A DNA stretch of 64,000 bases, taken from Bacterioplanes sp965233665. Its GTDB lineage: Bacteria; Pseudomonadota; Gammaproteobacteria; Pseudomonadales; Oceanobacteraceae. The first letter of the stretch is position 1. Each line of letters starts with the position of its first letter. The stretch spans positions 13,374 through 77,373 of the forward strand of contig CBDDTG010000033.1 of NCBI GenBank assembly GCA_965233665.1, in the 5' to 3' direction. Under the pieces are notes generated by a model that worked only from the letters and a program-made list of their open reading frames with translations, was not told the DNA's origin and did no database searches. A program made the translations under genes and the position numbers. Positions 8,933 through 19,000 of the stretch are shown here, one piece after another.

Positions 8933-10110
8933 TAGCTCGCAGCTCCCGCACGCTTGAAGCCGTGCCTATTCAAACCAGGCAGCCACTTTGGCCGGCGCAC
9001 GGGGCTGCCCAGCCAGTCTTGTTGGGCACGCTGCAAGCTGCGGGCAAAGCGGCCACCGCCAAGGCGTTGGCCCAGCTCCTGTGCGCGTTGCAGGCGCTTG
9101 TCATAAGCCAGCCAGCTAACTTGCTGGTGGCTTAAGCCCGTATGTTTCAGTACTTCTTCTGGCAATAGGCTGCCGCGACCGTGAGCGCTATTGATCAGCC
9201 AGTGCACCTGGCCCTGACAGCCATTGGCCAACTCCAAGGTGCGCTGCATAGCGCGCACTCCGGCAATGCTTGCCTCAGCCACCAACAGCACATCGTTGGC
9301 CTGCTGCCACCAGGGAATGATGTCGGCATCCTGCAGCTGATGGCTGGGCAAATCCCACAGCAGCGCACTGAACCAAGGCGCTAACTGCTGGCGCACATGC
9401 AGCAACTGCGCGCTGGTCAGCCAAGCCTGTTGGCTGGTGGTTTTAAATAGGGTTAAGCGCTCACTGATAGCGGTACCGGCGCGCTGCACTAACAGCTCAT
9501 CGGCTTCTGCCTTGGCCGTCAGCAAATTGGCAAACCCTGGGTTGGCTTCTTGACCTAAATACAAATCCAGAGCGCCGCCCAAGGCATTAATATCGACCAG
9601 GCCTAAATGCATGCCCACCTGTTCGGCTAGGTTACGGCTTAATTGCGCGGCAACACTGCTGGCACCCACGCCACCACTAACGCCACTCACCACAATTTGG
9701 CGGGTATGCAACGCCGTCAATGCAGCCCCTTGATCGTCCGTTAACATGGCGGACACATGCTGGCGCAACTCGCTTTCCGGACAAGGCAAAGGCAGGTAAT
9801 CGCCCACGCCCAACGCGGTTAGGCGTTTAAAAAATGCGACATCCTGGCGCTGCCCTAATGCCAATACTCGGGTGTGCGAGGCACACACATCGGCCAACGC
9901 CAGCAAAGCGTCGATGGCGGCTTGCTCCTGTTCAAAGGCCGATAAATCGAGAATTAATAATTGCGGCGAGGCTTCGAGCTGATAGCGCTTATGGGCCTGG
10001 GTTAAATCTTGCCTTAAAACCTCAAACTGCAATTGTGGCCGCGCCACTAAGATGGCATCGAGCATGGGTGCCGTGGCTTCGCTGTGCACATAGGCATGAC
10101 AATGGTGCAT
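8932..10110 (-). CDS. cpaE: TadZ/CpaE-like ParA-family localisation protein
   Basis: A 392-residue protein. The N-terminal ~130 residues resemble an atypical receiver domain (LLILDLSAFE core, no clear phospho-acceptor pair). They are followed by a MinD/ParA-like ATPase domain whose P-loop region reads SGVSGGVGASS (142-152). The SGGVGAS form, lacking the usual lysine, is typical of CpaE/TadZ. These proteins place the Tad machine, often at a pole. The start is preceded by GGAGG. It lies between cpaD and cpaF in the usual order. Confidence 0.87.
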   Translation of the reverse strand: MHHCHAYVHSEATAPMLDAILVARPQLQFEVLRQDLTQAHKRYQLEASPQLLILDLSAFEQEQAAIDALLALADVCASHTRVLALGQRQDVAFFKRLTALGVGDYLPLPCPESELRQHVSAMLTDDQGAALTALHTRQIVVSGVSGGVGASSVAAQLSRNLAEQVGMHLGLVDINALGGALDLYLGQEANPGFANLLTAKAEADELLVQRAGTAISERLTLFKTTSQQAWLTSAQLLHVRQQLAPWFSALLWDLPSHQLQDADIIPWWQQANDVLLVAEASIAGVRAMQRTLELANGCQGQVHWLINSAHGRGSLLPEEVLKHTGLSHQQVSWLAYDKRLQRAQELGQRLGGGRFARSLQRAQQDWLGSPVRRPKWLPGLNRHGFKRAGAAS

Positions 10111-10112
10111 GG

Positions 10113-10637
10113 TTATCTGCCCTCCAGCGTTAAGTTGGTGCGACGATCGCCGGGTAAATCGCGTTGCTCACGCTGATATTCCAACGCCCGCACAGCGTCG
10201 CGACCATGTTGGCCTCGCGCCAGCGCATCGCCGTGAAACGCATGGCGGGGCTGATCGAGCATTTGCAATAAGTTGCTGCGGTTGGCACAGCCCAGCTGTT
10301 GCTGACAATGCAGTTTCTGTGGCTCAAACCATTCCACCAGTGCTACCAAGCGATACTGTTCGTCTTTAATGAGCCGCGCGGCTAAATCGTGGCGCACTTG
10401 CATTTGCTCATCGGCCACGCCCATGGCTTTTAGCTTTTCAATCACAGTCGTTGGCATCTTCCCTTGGGCTGGGGCCAATACGATGCTGAACTTTTCTAAT
10501 TGCGTCTGACTTTGCAAAAATTGGGTGAGCTCTGAGCTATCATCAGTCATCGCAAAGCGCTGCTGCTTCACTGCCAACTGTGGCTGAGCCATAACAACAC
10601 CAGACAGCAACAGCCATAAAAAACATAATTTATTCAT
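10113..10637 (-). CDS. cpaD: CpaD-like pilus assembly protein
   Basis: A 174-residue exported protein. Start chosen at MNKLCFLWLLLSG, which gives a clean signal peptide; upstream in-frame residues overlap cpaC. The C-terminal third carries the CpaD-type signature LGCANRSNLLQMLDQPRHAF followed by a D/A-rich stretch and RALEYQREQ. The canonical Caulobacter CpaD is a lipoprotein. Here no lipobox Cys is evident after the hydrophobic region, so it is more likely periplasmic. Position between secretin and cpaE matches the CpaD slot. Family assignment rests on this motif and position. Confidence 0.7.
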   Translation of the reverse strand: MNKLCFLWLLLSGVVMAQPQLAVKQQRFAMTDDSSELTQFLQSQTQLEKFSIVLAPAQGKMPTTVIEKLKAMGVADEQMQVRHDLAARLIKDEQYRLVALVEWFEPQKLHCQQQLGCANRSNLLQMLDQPRHAFHGDALARGQHGRDAVRALEYQREQRDLPGDRRTNLTLEGR

Positions 10638-10644
10638 TGGCGTC

Positions 10645-11922
10645 CTAATAAATAAAATCGGGTCGACCGGAAACTTCCAGTGGCGTTTTAACGGCCTGCT
10701 CGCTGTAGGTATCGCCCCACAACAAGCGTTCAAACTGGGAATTTAATTTAAGATTTTGACCGGGTAACTGGTAGTTATCCTGGGCCGTTGGCTCAACTGC
10801 GTAGGCGGTGACGATAATGACCAACTCGGTTTCTTCACGGCGAAAGTCTTCACTGCGAAACAGCGCCCCTAGCACAGGTATGTCGCCTAAAAACGGCAAC
10901 TTGCTGATGCTGCTGACATCATTGGCTTGGATTAAGCCCGCTAAAGCAAAGCTTTCGCCGGAGGCCAGCTCAACGGTGGTTTCCGCACTGCGCACCTGCA
11001 GCGACGGCGCCAATAAGCCTGTGCTGCCTAAGTTCACCTCAGTGCTTAAATTGGAGACCTCGGGCCGCACTTTTAACCGAATGCGATCGCCTTCCATCAC
11101 CGTTGGGCGCATATCCAAGCGCACACCGTAATCACGAAAATCGACGGTATAGGTGTTTAAATCCGGATCAGGAATGGTATATGGAAAACTGCCACCGGCA
11201 TGAAACGTCGCTTCTTCGCCACTCATGGCCGTCAGATTCGGCTCTGCCAATACTTTCGCTAAGCCTTCCTCGGCCAATGCATCCAACACCCCAGTCAACG
11301 GATTATCAAACGCGGTTAAGCCAAACAAATCCATTTCAACCGGGCGCTTAAAAAAGTTAATTTGGCCATTGCTTAGCGTTCCCCATTTGATGCCTAACTG
11401 ATTGCTGACATCCCGTTTTACTTCGGCAATGCGCAAGCGAATATTGACCTGGTGGGGAATATCCAAATGAATGTCATTGACCACGTCTTCCGGCTCTTCA
11501 ACATAGGCTTGAGCCAAGGCCAGCATGGATTCGATCGCCGTCGAAGACGTGCTACTGCCCGTTAATACCAGTTTGCGACCGTGCTCGCTCACGCTCACCT
11601 GAGCCTTCGGAAACTGTTGCTTTAAACTCTGGCGCAACGCTTCGATATTGCTGCGCACTTTAACACTGGCCTGATAAATCGGTCGCTGAGCATTGTCTAA
11701 AACAAACACGTCGGTATCGCCATACGCCTTGCCGTATACAAATAAGGAACGGCTGGCCGGAAGCTGGTAATTTGCCACATTAGGATCGGCAACAAAGACG
11801 GTTTTAGCATCTTCTGGCAAGGTCACTAATTGGCCTTTGCCAACGCTGAGCTTAAGCTCATTGGCAGATACCTGACAGCAGGCAATCGCGGCCATCGCCA
11901 CTAGCCAAACGGGTTTAAACAA
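10645..11922 (-). CDS. cpaC: Tad secretin CpaC/RcpA (TTG start)
   Basis: A 425-residue outer-membrane secretin. A TTG at 11922-11920 is the likely start: it has AGGAGAG about 5 bp upstream and yields a proper signal peptide (FKPVWLVAMAAIACCQVSA). The nearest in-frame ATG, at 12006, would overlap cpaB and add a non-secretory leader. Domains are an N-terminal pilus-secretin N0-like region, a BON-like segment around residues 90-150, and a secretin domain with RIAEVKRDVSNQLGIKWG, FHAGGSFPY and LASGESFALAGLIQ. It forms the exit pore for the Flp pilus. Confidence 0.9.
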   Translation of the reverse strand: MFKPVWLVAMAAIACCQVSANELKLSVGKGQLVTLPEDAKTVFVADPNVANYQLPASRSLFVYGKAYGDTDVFVLDNAQRPIYQASVKVRSNIEALRQSLKQQFPKAQVSVSEHGRKLVLTGSSTSSTAIESMLALAQAYVEEPEDVVNDIHLDIPHQVNIRLRIAEVKRDVSNQLGIKWGTLSNGQINFFKRPVEMDLFGLTAFDNPLTGVLDALAEEGLAKVLAEPNLTAMSGEEATFHAGGSFPYTIPDPDLNTYTVDFRDYGVRLDMRPTVMEGDRIRLKVRPEVSNLSTEVNLGSTGLLAPSLQVRSAETTVELASGESFALAGLIQANDVSSISKLPFLGDIPVLGALFRSEDFRREETELVIIVTAYAVEPTAQDNYQLPGQNLKLNSQFERLLWGDTYSEQAVKTPLEVSGRPDFIY

Positions 11923-11971
11923 AATTTCTCTCCTGCGAAGGGCATCGCATTTATCTGGGTAACACTCAGGT

Positions 11972-12841
11972 TTATAAACCACCGGATACTTCGCGCTCTT
12001 CACCACGAATTAAATAGGTGTTTTGATCCAGGCCATCTTGCTTGGTCTCGGGAAATAAATCGCTGGCCTTGCTGGCCGATAAGCCATGCGAGCGATCCTG
12101 TGGATGACGCAAACTCACGCTCAACACCCCCATTGAGCCGGACATTTGCTCCGCCAGTGGCAGGCGCACCGCCTGCTCGGGCGTGGTTTCAAAAGTCACC
12201 GTGACATGGCGTAAGCGCTTGCCATCGCCCAACTCCTCCGCCTGATACTGGGCAGCGCCGGCAAATTGATTAATCGCCAGAACGCGAATATCGCTGGCCA
12301 CCACCGATGAGCGCCAAGTACGAAAATCACGTTTACTAGGGTTAGAATCCACCGACTGGCGCCATTGCTGAGCTTGAGTCGTCACAATTAAATCGACATG
12401 ATCCCCTGGCGATATTAAGCCATCACTGATGGCCGACGGTTTCATACGCACCGATACCGCGCGCTTACCCGGTGCCACTGCCAAAGCCAAAAAGCCACTT
12501 TCACCCACGCTGACCAGCTGATTTTCATACACAGGCTCACCGGCGGTTAACGGCTGGCGCACGGCGGCACCCGCCACCGTTTGCAACCACTTTTGGCGCT
12601 CATCCGCACTGGCGGCACTGATAACACCCGACAATTGTCCTTGCTGCCACTGCTGCGCCGACACGATTTGCCATTGCAAGTTATTTTGATTTAACAAACC
12701 ACCGGCAGACAGTTCGGTCGTCGTTGTTAATACCTGACGCTCAGGCTCGACATTGGCTGAGCTGTCGGCGCTGCCCAATGTCAATGCCAAACCGAGTGCA
12801 GAGCAGCCCAGGCCGGCATAAATCAACCAGCTGCGCTTCAT
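11972..12841 (-). CDS. cpaB: Flp pilus assembly protein CpaB/RcpC
   Basis: A 289-residue periplasmic protein with an N-terminal membrane anchor (MKRSWLIYAGLGCSALGLAL) and a SAF domain. The core motifs are AGEPVYENQLV and VAPGKRAVSVRM, followed by PGDHVDLIVT. CpaB/RcpC is thought to modify or stabilise the secretin channel. The gene begins one base after the flp stop codon and is followed by cpaC in the usual order. Confidence 0.9.
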   Translation of the reverse strand: MKRSWLIYAGLGCSALGLALTLGSADSSANVEPERQVLTTTTELSAGGLLNQNNLQWQIVSAQQWQQGQLSGVISAASADERQKWLQTVAGAAVRQPLTAGEPVYENQLVSVGESGFLALAVAPGKRAVSVRMKPSAISDGLISPGDHVDLIVTTQAQQWRQSVDSNPSKRDFRTWRSSVVASDIRVLAINQFAGAAQYQAEELGDGKRLRHVTVTFETTPEQAVRLPLAEQMSGSMGVLSVSLRHPQDRSHGLSASKASDLFPETKQDGLDQNTYLIRGEEREVSGGL

Positions 12842-13030
12842 TTATTCGCCGCCTTCAGCGATGGTGCTTTCTACCCGACTAAACGCCGAATCAATGGCAT
12901 TACGCAGTGGCCCTTCATCACCGGCGACGGCAAATAATGTTGCCGCCAATGCCGCAGCAAGAATTGCATATTCAATGGCGGTCACTCCGCGTTGGCGGCG
13001 TAGTCGTGGCGCTAATGTGCGAGTGCTCAT
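12842..13030 (-). CDS. flp: Flp-family type IVb pilin
   Basis: A 62-residue prepilin. The leader MSTRTLAPRLRRQRG is basic and ends in Gly. It is followed by VTAIEYAILAAALAATLF, the class IVb motif with Glu at +5 and Tyr at +6 after the predicted cleavage site. The rest is short and acidic. It is the major subunit of the Flp pilus. The gene lies immediately before cpaB and only 11 bp after the giant lipoprotein gene, so it may be cotranscribed with that gene or use a promoter inside its 3' end. Confidence 0.93.
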   Translation of the reverse strand: MSTRTLAPRLRRQRGVTAIEYAILAAALAATLFAVAGDEGPLRNAIDSAFSRVESTIAEGGE

Positions 13031-13041
13031 ATTCCGTCCCC

Positions 13042-16000
13042 TTATGGATTGCTGATAATAAAGCGCGAATAATTGGATTCTTTGGGATAGCGCTGATAGT
13101 AATCGTCGGCATCAATACAACGCTCGATCATGTTTTGGTCAATCACCGCCCATTGATTGTCTTGACAGCTGACACCTGGTTTTTGCAGCCAGTACTGGCC
13201 ACTTTGAATCCAGTCTTTTAATAAGTAGTCTTTTGCTTCAAGTGCCTGCTGGAACTGTTCAAAGGTCGGATACTGCCAGCGTGATTTATTAAATCCGCAA
13301 TAATTAGATGGTGAGCCGTATTCAGTTTGGCTATCCCCTGTGACCAAATGCGTTGTCCAGATCAAATTGTGGCGATCATCGCGCACACAATAATGCACTC
13401 CGCTAAGCGTTACCTCGCCGTTGGCATCCAGGCCGCTAAAACCGTCAACCATGGCTGGCGAGGCGCCATTTTTTTGCTCACTGACCCACAGTGGATAACT
13501 GTCGCGATAATAATTCGCCACATGGGCACGCCCTGCTTCAAAACTAAACACAGCAGGTTTCGGGTTGTTGTACTGATCGGGCGTGGTCGACGAGCTGGCG
13601 TAATACTGATTATTAGGCAGGCGTATTGCCCCCAACTCGCCCTGGGTATAGGCAAAGATGCCTTTTAACTCATTCAACGTTGGCAAGCGCCATTGATCAC
13701 TGCCACACACTTGCACATAAGCCAGTTCTTTTTGCTGCTGTGCTATGTCACGTGCTTGCTCAGGTTGCGGTGCATGCTCGGGGCGCAGCCAAATTAGCCC
13801 AGAATCTTGGTCTTGAGTGCAGACCCACTCGCTGTCATTGTTGGTTGCTTGGCCGCTGACATCCAGCTTCACCAGCGCCGCAGGCGTTGGTGTATGCGCC
13901 AATAAGCGCGTCATAATTTGATAGCCGTTATCTAAACTGGCGCTGTTATTAAAACCCTGTTGTTTTTCATCGACAGATTGATAGTCGTTGTAACCTGCAA
14001 AGCTGTAGGCCAACTGGCTACCAGGTTCGCCTGCTTCTTGCGTCCAATAAAAATAGCGCTGCATTAAATCGCTAGAGATATGGACTTTTTCGTTGCCATC
14101 ATGATTCACAAACACTTGCTCATCGAGGGCAGGCTGCGGCGCACTAATATCGGCCAGTTTCAGTGTTTTTAAATCTTTAATGCTCGGCAATTGCCAATCC
14201 TTACGGCCGCAATAAGCCTGCTGATTTGCCGCTGCAAGCCACTGCTGCGCCTCGGGGTAGTTCATACGATCCGTTGAGTTTTTCTCGCCCTCGCGCAGCA
14301 GCATCCACAAACGCTCATCGCGATAGCGCAAATCTTGCACACAGCGCCATCCTTGAGCAAAGGTTTCGCTGGCCAGCATGCGCCGCCCGTGAACATCCAG
14401 TTTTACAAAGGCATGGCCACCACTTTTAACACTGGCCTCAGCCTCGCTAATATCGAGCCCAGCACCGTAAGCACCCTCTAACGCAGCGTCGGTTAACGCT
14501 TGCTGCTGCAAACGCCAGCTCTGGTGCTCATTTATGGTCTCAGTAAGTGCAGTGATTTGCTGTTGAAGATCGCTCAGTACCGCCGCTGGCAAATGGGCAC
14601 TTTGCAACTCGCTGTGCCATTTTTTAAGCCAGGCCAAATCCTGTTGTAAGATTTTTTCGTGCATTTGACTGTCGGCAAAATCTTGATAATTTTGTCGCGC
14701 AGCCAAATATAAGGCGCGAGCTTGTTCGGCATCATTGCCCGCCTCTTTTAGGGCCTGCAACTTGGCTGCAATATCGGCCGCACGATCACGCCCAGTTTGT
14801 AGTTGATTTGTGCCAGCTTCGTGATGTTCAGTAGTTTCGCTCCAGCGCTCCAGCTCTGACGTCAGCTTTTTAAGGCTGGCCAATAGACTTTGCAAATCCA
14901 CCAGCACTGCGGCCATGCCATCTTGCTGCTGTGGCTCGATGGCCTGCAGCAACAGCTCATTTTGTTGTTGCAGTGCCTGTAATGCTTGCTGGTAATCCAA
15001 CAACTGCCCTGGGCTGACGTTATTATCTGGATCATCCAGCAGGCGTTGCTGGCGAGTTTCAGCTTCGGTTAACGCTTGCTGATGCTGCGCTTTAATACCC
15101 GGCAAAAGCTGGTAGCGATCTTGTTGCTTTTTAATGGAGTCCAGCAACTTAGCCTGTAGAAATTGAATATCGGCCACGCTGCTGGCGCTGGTAAATTCTT
15201 GCTGGCGATCCTCGCGTGCGGTACGCGCTTGCTGGTTCCAAGTTTTTACTTTTTCTGTTTCTGTTACCGCAGCAGCTAACTGCTCTTTCACCGTGGCGAT
15301 ATAAAATACCGGGTCAACACGCAAGCGATTTAAAATCATGTAGTTACGGTTATAACCCTGGCGAGATTCGCTGTATATCTGGCGACTATTGCCGGCAGCA
15401 ATGACTTTGCGCTCGTCGTCAGAGTCGCCCACATCCGAGCTCCAGTAACTGCGATAAATACTGGTTTGCAAGTGATCAAAAAACGGCGCCTGCCCCCAAG
15501 CACTGATATCTTTCAAGTGCAGTAATTGCTCAATGCCAGCCACTTGCCAGTCATTAAAACCACACAACGATGCTTGATTTGCAGCGGTTAAACGCTTTTC
15601 AACGGTATCGTCGCGGTATAACCAGAACAGCGTATCGTCGCTGCTTTTTTGCCAATACAAGCCACCCTCAAACTGGTTGTCACGAATGCAGGCCCAGTCA
15701 GTGGCATCTGCCGTCAAGCGGCGTCCTGAATGATCCAATTTGGCAAACGCTGTCGGCGTCAAGTCACCGGCTAAGGTCGTGGCTTGCGGCGCGCCGTCGA
15801 TGCCAATGCGCACACTGACAACACCAGCAAAGCGATCGCTGAGCTGCAGCGGCATAGTGCTGACAGCCTGCCACTCTCCGTCTTGAGCTAAGCGATACTG
15901 ATAATCCTGCGGCTGCTCGTAGCCACCGACGTAATCCCACTGCAAGGTGTCGTTGTCGTCGTTCACCACCAAGTTGGCAGGCTTAGGCAGGCCAGCGGCG

Positions 16001-19000
16001 CTGATGGTAAAGGGTGAGTGATTCACCGCGATGGCGCCGGGTGCCTGAGCACCTTGAGCGGCGACACGCAACAATAATTGGCCACTGGCGATGGCAACAT
16101 TGCCCAAATGAAGCGGTTTGCTGCTAACCGGCTGCCAGCCCTGACTGCCGGGCCACTGATATTGATAATCGGCGGCTTGTTCAAAACCGCTGACCCATAC
16201 CCAATCCAGGGTATCGGCACTGTCATTGACGCGCAGCCCGGTTGGCGCACCTGGCGTGCCTGCCTGGCGGCTAAACCCACTTTCAGGCGCAGCACTGGCC
16301 CCCGGGCTGCGACTGCCCTCAATGCCTTTAACACGCAGTAATACTTGCACCGCCGGTGCATCAATGTCGCCCACCTTCACCGGGCGCTGAGACGCCGTGC
16401 TCCAGCTCACGCCGCCGTTAATGCTGTACTCATAGTCACTGGCTTGCTCGAAACCGCTCACCCAGCGCCAGCTCAAGGTATCGGCACTGTCGTCTGCGAC
16501 CACACCTTGCGGTGCGGCTATGTCTGTTTGTCGAGCGTGAAAAGCCTGGGGGCTTATCGCAGACTCACCGCTGTCACGCAGCCCGATCATGTCTTTGACG
16601 CGCAGCAACAATTGGTTAGCGGCTATGTCGCGATCGCCCACCGGCAAGGGTTTTTGCGTTACCTCGCTCCAGTTTTGGCCGCCGTCCAGGCTCCATTGAT
16701 AATCCTGAGGTTGCGCAAAGCCTGGCACCCATTGCCAGTTTAAAGTGTCGGCGATGTCGTCGACCAACAACCCTTGTGGTGCAGCAATATTGCGCACCAC
16801 GGCGTGAAAGGCGGCATCGCTGCTGGCCGTTTTGCCCGCGCGATGCAGGCCGGCTTTGGCGGCGACGCGCAGTTGCAACGCACCTTTGGCCACATCCACA
16901 TCACCCACCGCTAACGGGTTGGCCGATGCCCGTCGCCATAAGCCATCGCCCAGGTGGTATTCGTAATCAGCGGCTTGCTCAAAGCCGGCTACCCAAGTCC
17001 AGCTCAGGGCATTATTGATGTCATCCACCTGCAAAGCGCTGGGGGCGCCAATGGCACTGTCTAAGGCAGTAAATGCGGCTGGGCTAAAGGCGATGTCACC
17101 GCCACGCTGGGCATTGCTCTCAGCGACCCGCAACTGCAGATGGCCTTTGGCAATGGCAATATCGCCCACCAACAGCGGCCGGCTAGTAATGGCACGCCAA
17201 CCAGATTCGCCCAGAATACGCCATTGATAATCGCCAGCATTGGGGTAGCCCGCCACCGGCTGCCAATTCAGCGTGTCGTTCACATCATCAACCACCAGCT
17301 GCGCCGGTGCATCGATGGTCGCAGGCGATGCCTGAAAAGCCTGCTGGTTATAGGCCACCGCGCCGGCTTGGCGCTGGCCGGCCACCGCAGCCACCCGCAG
17401 CTGCACCTGGCCTTCGGGCAAATAGCGGTCACCCACTGGCACGGGTTTGCGGTTCACGGTTTGCCAGCTCGTCCCGCCATCAAAGCTGATCTGGAAATCC
17501 GCCAGCTGACTAAACCCTGGCACCAGTGCCCAGTCGAGCAAATTGGCCTGATCATCGACCTGTAACTGTGTGGGTGCTGCAATGTTGTCGATCATGGCGA
17601 CATAGGCTTCACTGGCGGCGGCCGCCGCGCCCGCGGCATATTCCCCAGCTTTGGCAGCCACCCTGACTTGGGCCTGGCCAGCGGCAATATCGATGTCACC
17701 CAGTTGGGCAGGGTTGCTCTGTGCCGCTTGCCAGCTATAGCCGCCGTCGGTGCTGATCTCATACAAACTGGCAGAGGCAAAGCCCGCCACTGGCCGCCAG
17801 CCGAGGGTATTGTTGCTGTCGTCCACTTGCAGCTCGGAGGGGGCTGCAATATCGGTACGTAAACGCGTAAAAGCCTGCTGACTGACGGCGGCGGCACCGG
17901 CCAAGCGCTGAGCCGTGGCACGCACACGCACCTGCAACTGGCCAGCAGCCAACTCTAAATCACCATAAGCGGTGGGATTTTGCTGCGCCTGCGTCCAACT
18001 TTGGCCACCGTCGAGGGAAATTTCGTACTCCTCCGCGGCCGCCAAACCCGCCACTGGCTGCCAGCCAAACTCGTCGGCGCTGTCGTCCAACCATAATTGC
18101 GGCGCACCGATATTACTGATGCGTGCGGTAAAAGCTTGTAGGTTGCGCGCAATGCGACCAGCACCGCCATCGCTGCCCGAGCGCACCCGCAACTGCACCT
18201 GACCCGCGGCCAATGCTTGATTGCCGATCAACAGCGGCTTTTGTGCGGCGATAAGCCAGTTTTGGCCGCCATCGAGGGAATATTCGTAGGCGTCAGACTG
18301 GGTAAAACCCTCCACCCAGTGCCAACTTAAAAGATCGTCATCGTCGTTAATAATCAGCTCTGGCGCGGGCGCCATATCGCGGGTTTGCACCGCGCTGCGC
18401 AGCTGCTTTTGCCCACTCTGGCTGTGCCACTGGGCATCGGCTGCCGCCACAACTTGCTGCCAAGCAGCCCCTGGATTCTGCTGACTGGCCAGCTGCAACT
18501 GGTGCTGCCATGCGGCCATGACCACTTGGGCAATGTCGTGCACCACTTGATCTTCGTGGCCATCCACATCCTGCAAATAATGACTGGTTAAACTGTGCGC
18601 CGGCACCAGCCACTCACGGGCCAATTGCTGCTGCACCTCTTCAACCGGCAAACCACTGCGCTCGGCGCGCTGGCGTATCAGGGTAGTGAGCGGCGTGACT
18701 AATTGCTCAGATGACTGGTTGGCAGCTTGCCCGCCAGCATCGCCTGGCAGTGGCCGCAGCACCACACGCTGTTGCAGCGGCTGCTGCGGAAAGTCCATAT
18801 CAATGGTGGTGCCGGGAATCACTTCCACGATGACTTCATCTACCGCACTGCCCGCTGGCACTTGCAGCACATAACGCCCTTGGCGGTCGGTTTTGCTGCG
18901 AAATTCATCACCGTCGCAAGCTTGGTTGCCATTGGCATCCAGGCAGGCCCAGGCCTGATACAAAAATCCATCCATGGCCGTGCCAACGATGCGCAAAGCA

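Noticed and set aside
15735..18370. Possible CRISPR or satellite array because of ten regular repeats
   Set aside because: Units are ~264 bp, in frame and diverged, encoding a protein domain. There are no short direct repeats with unique spacers.
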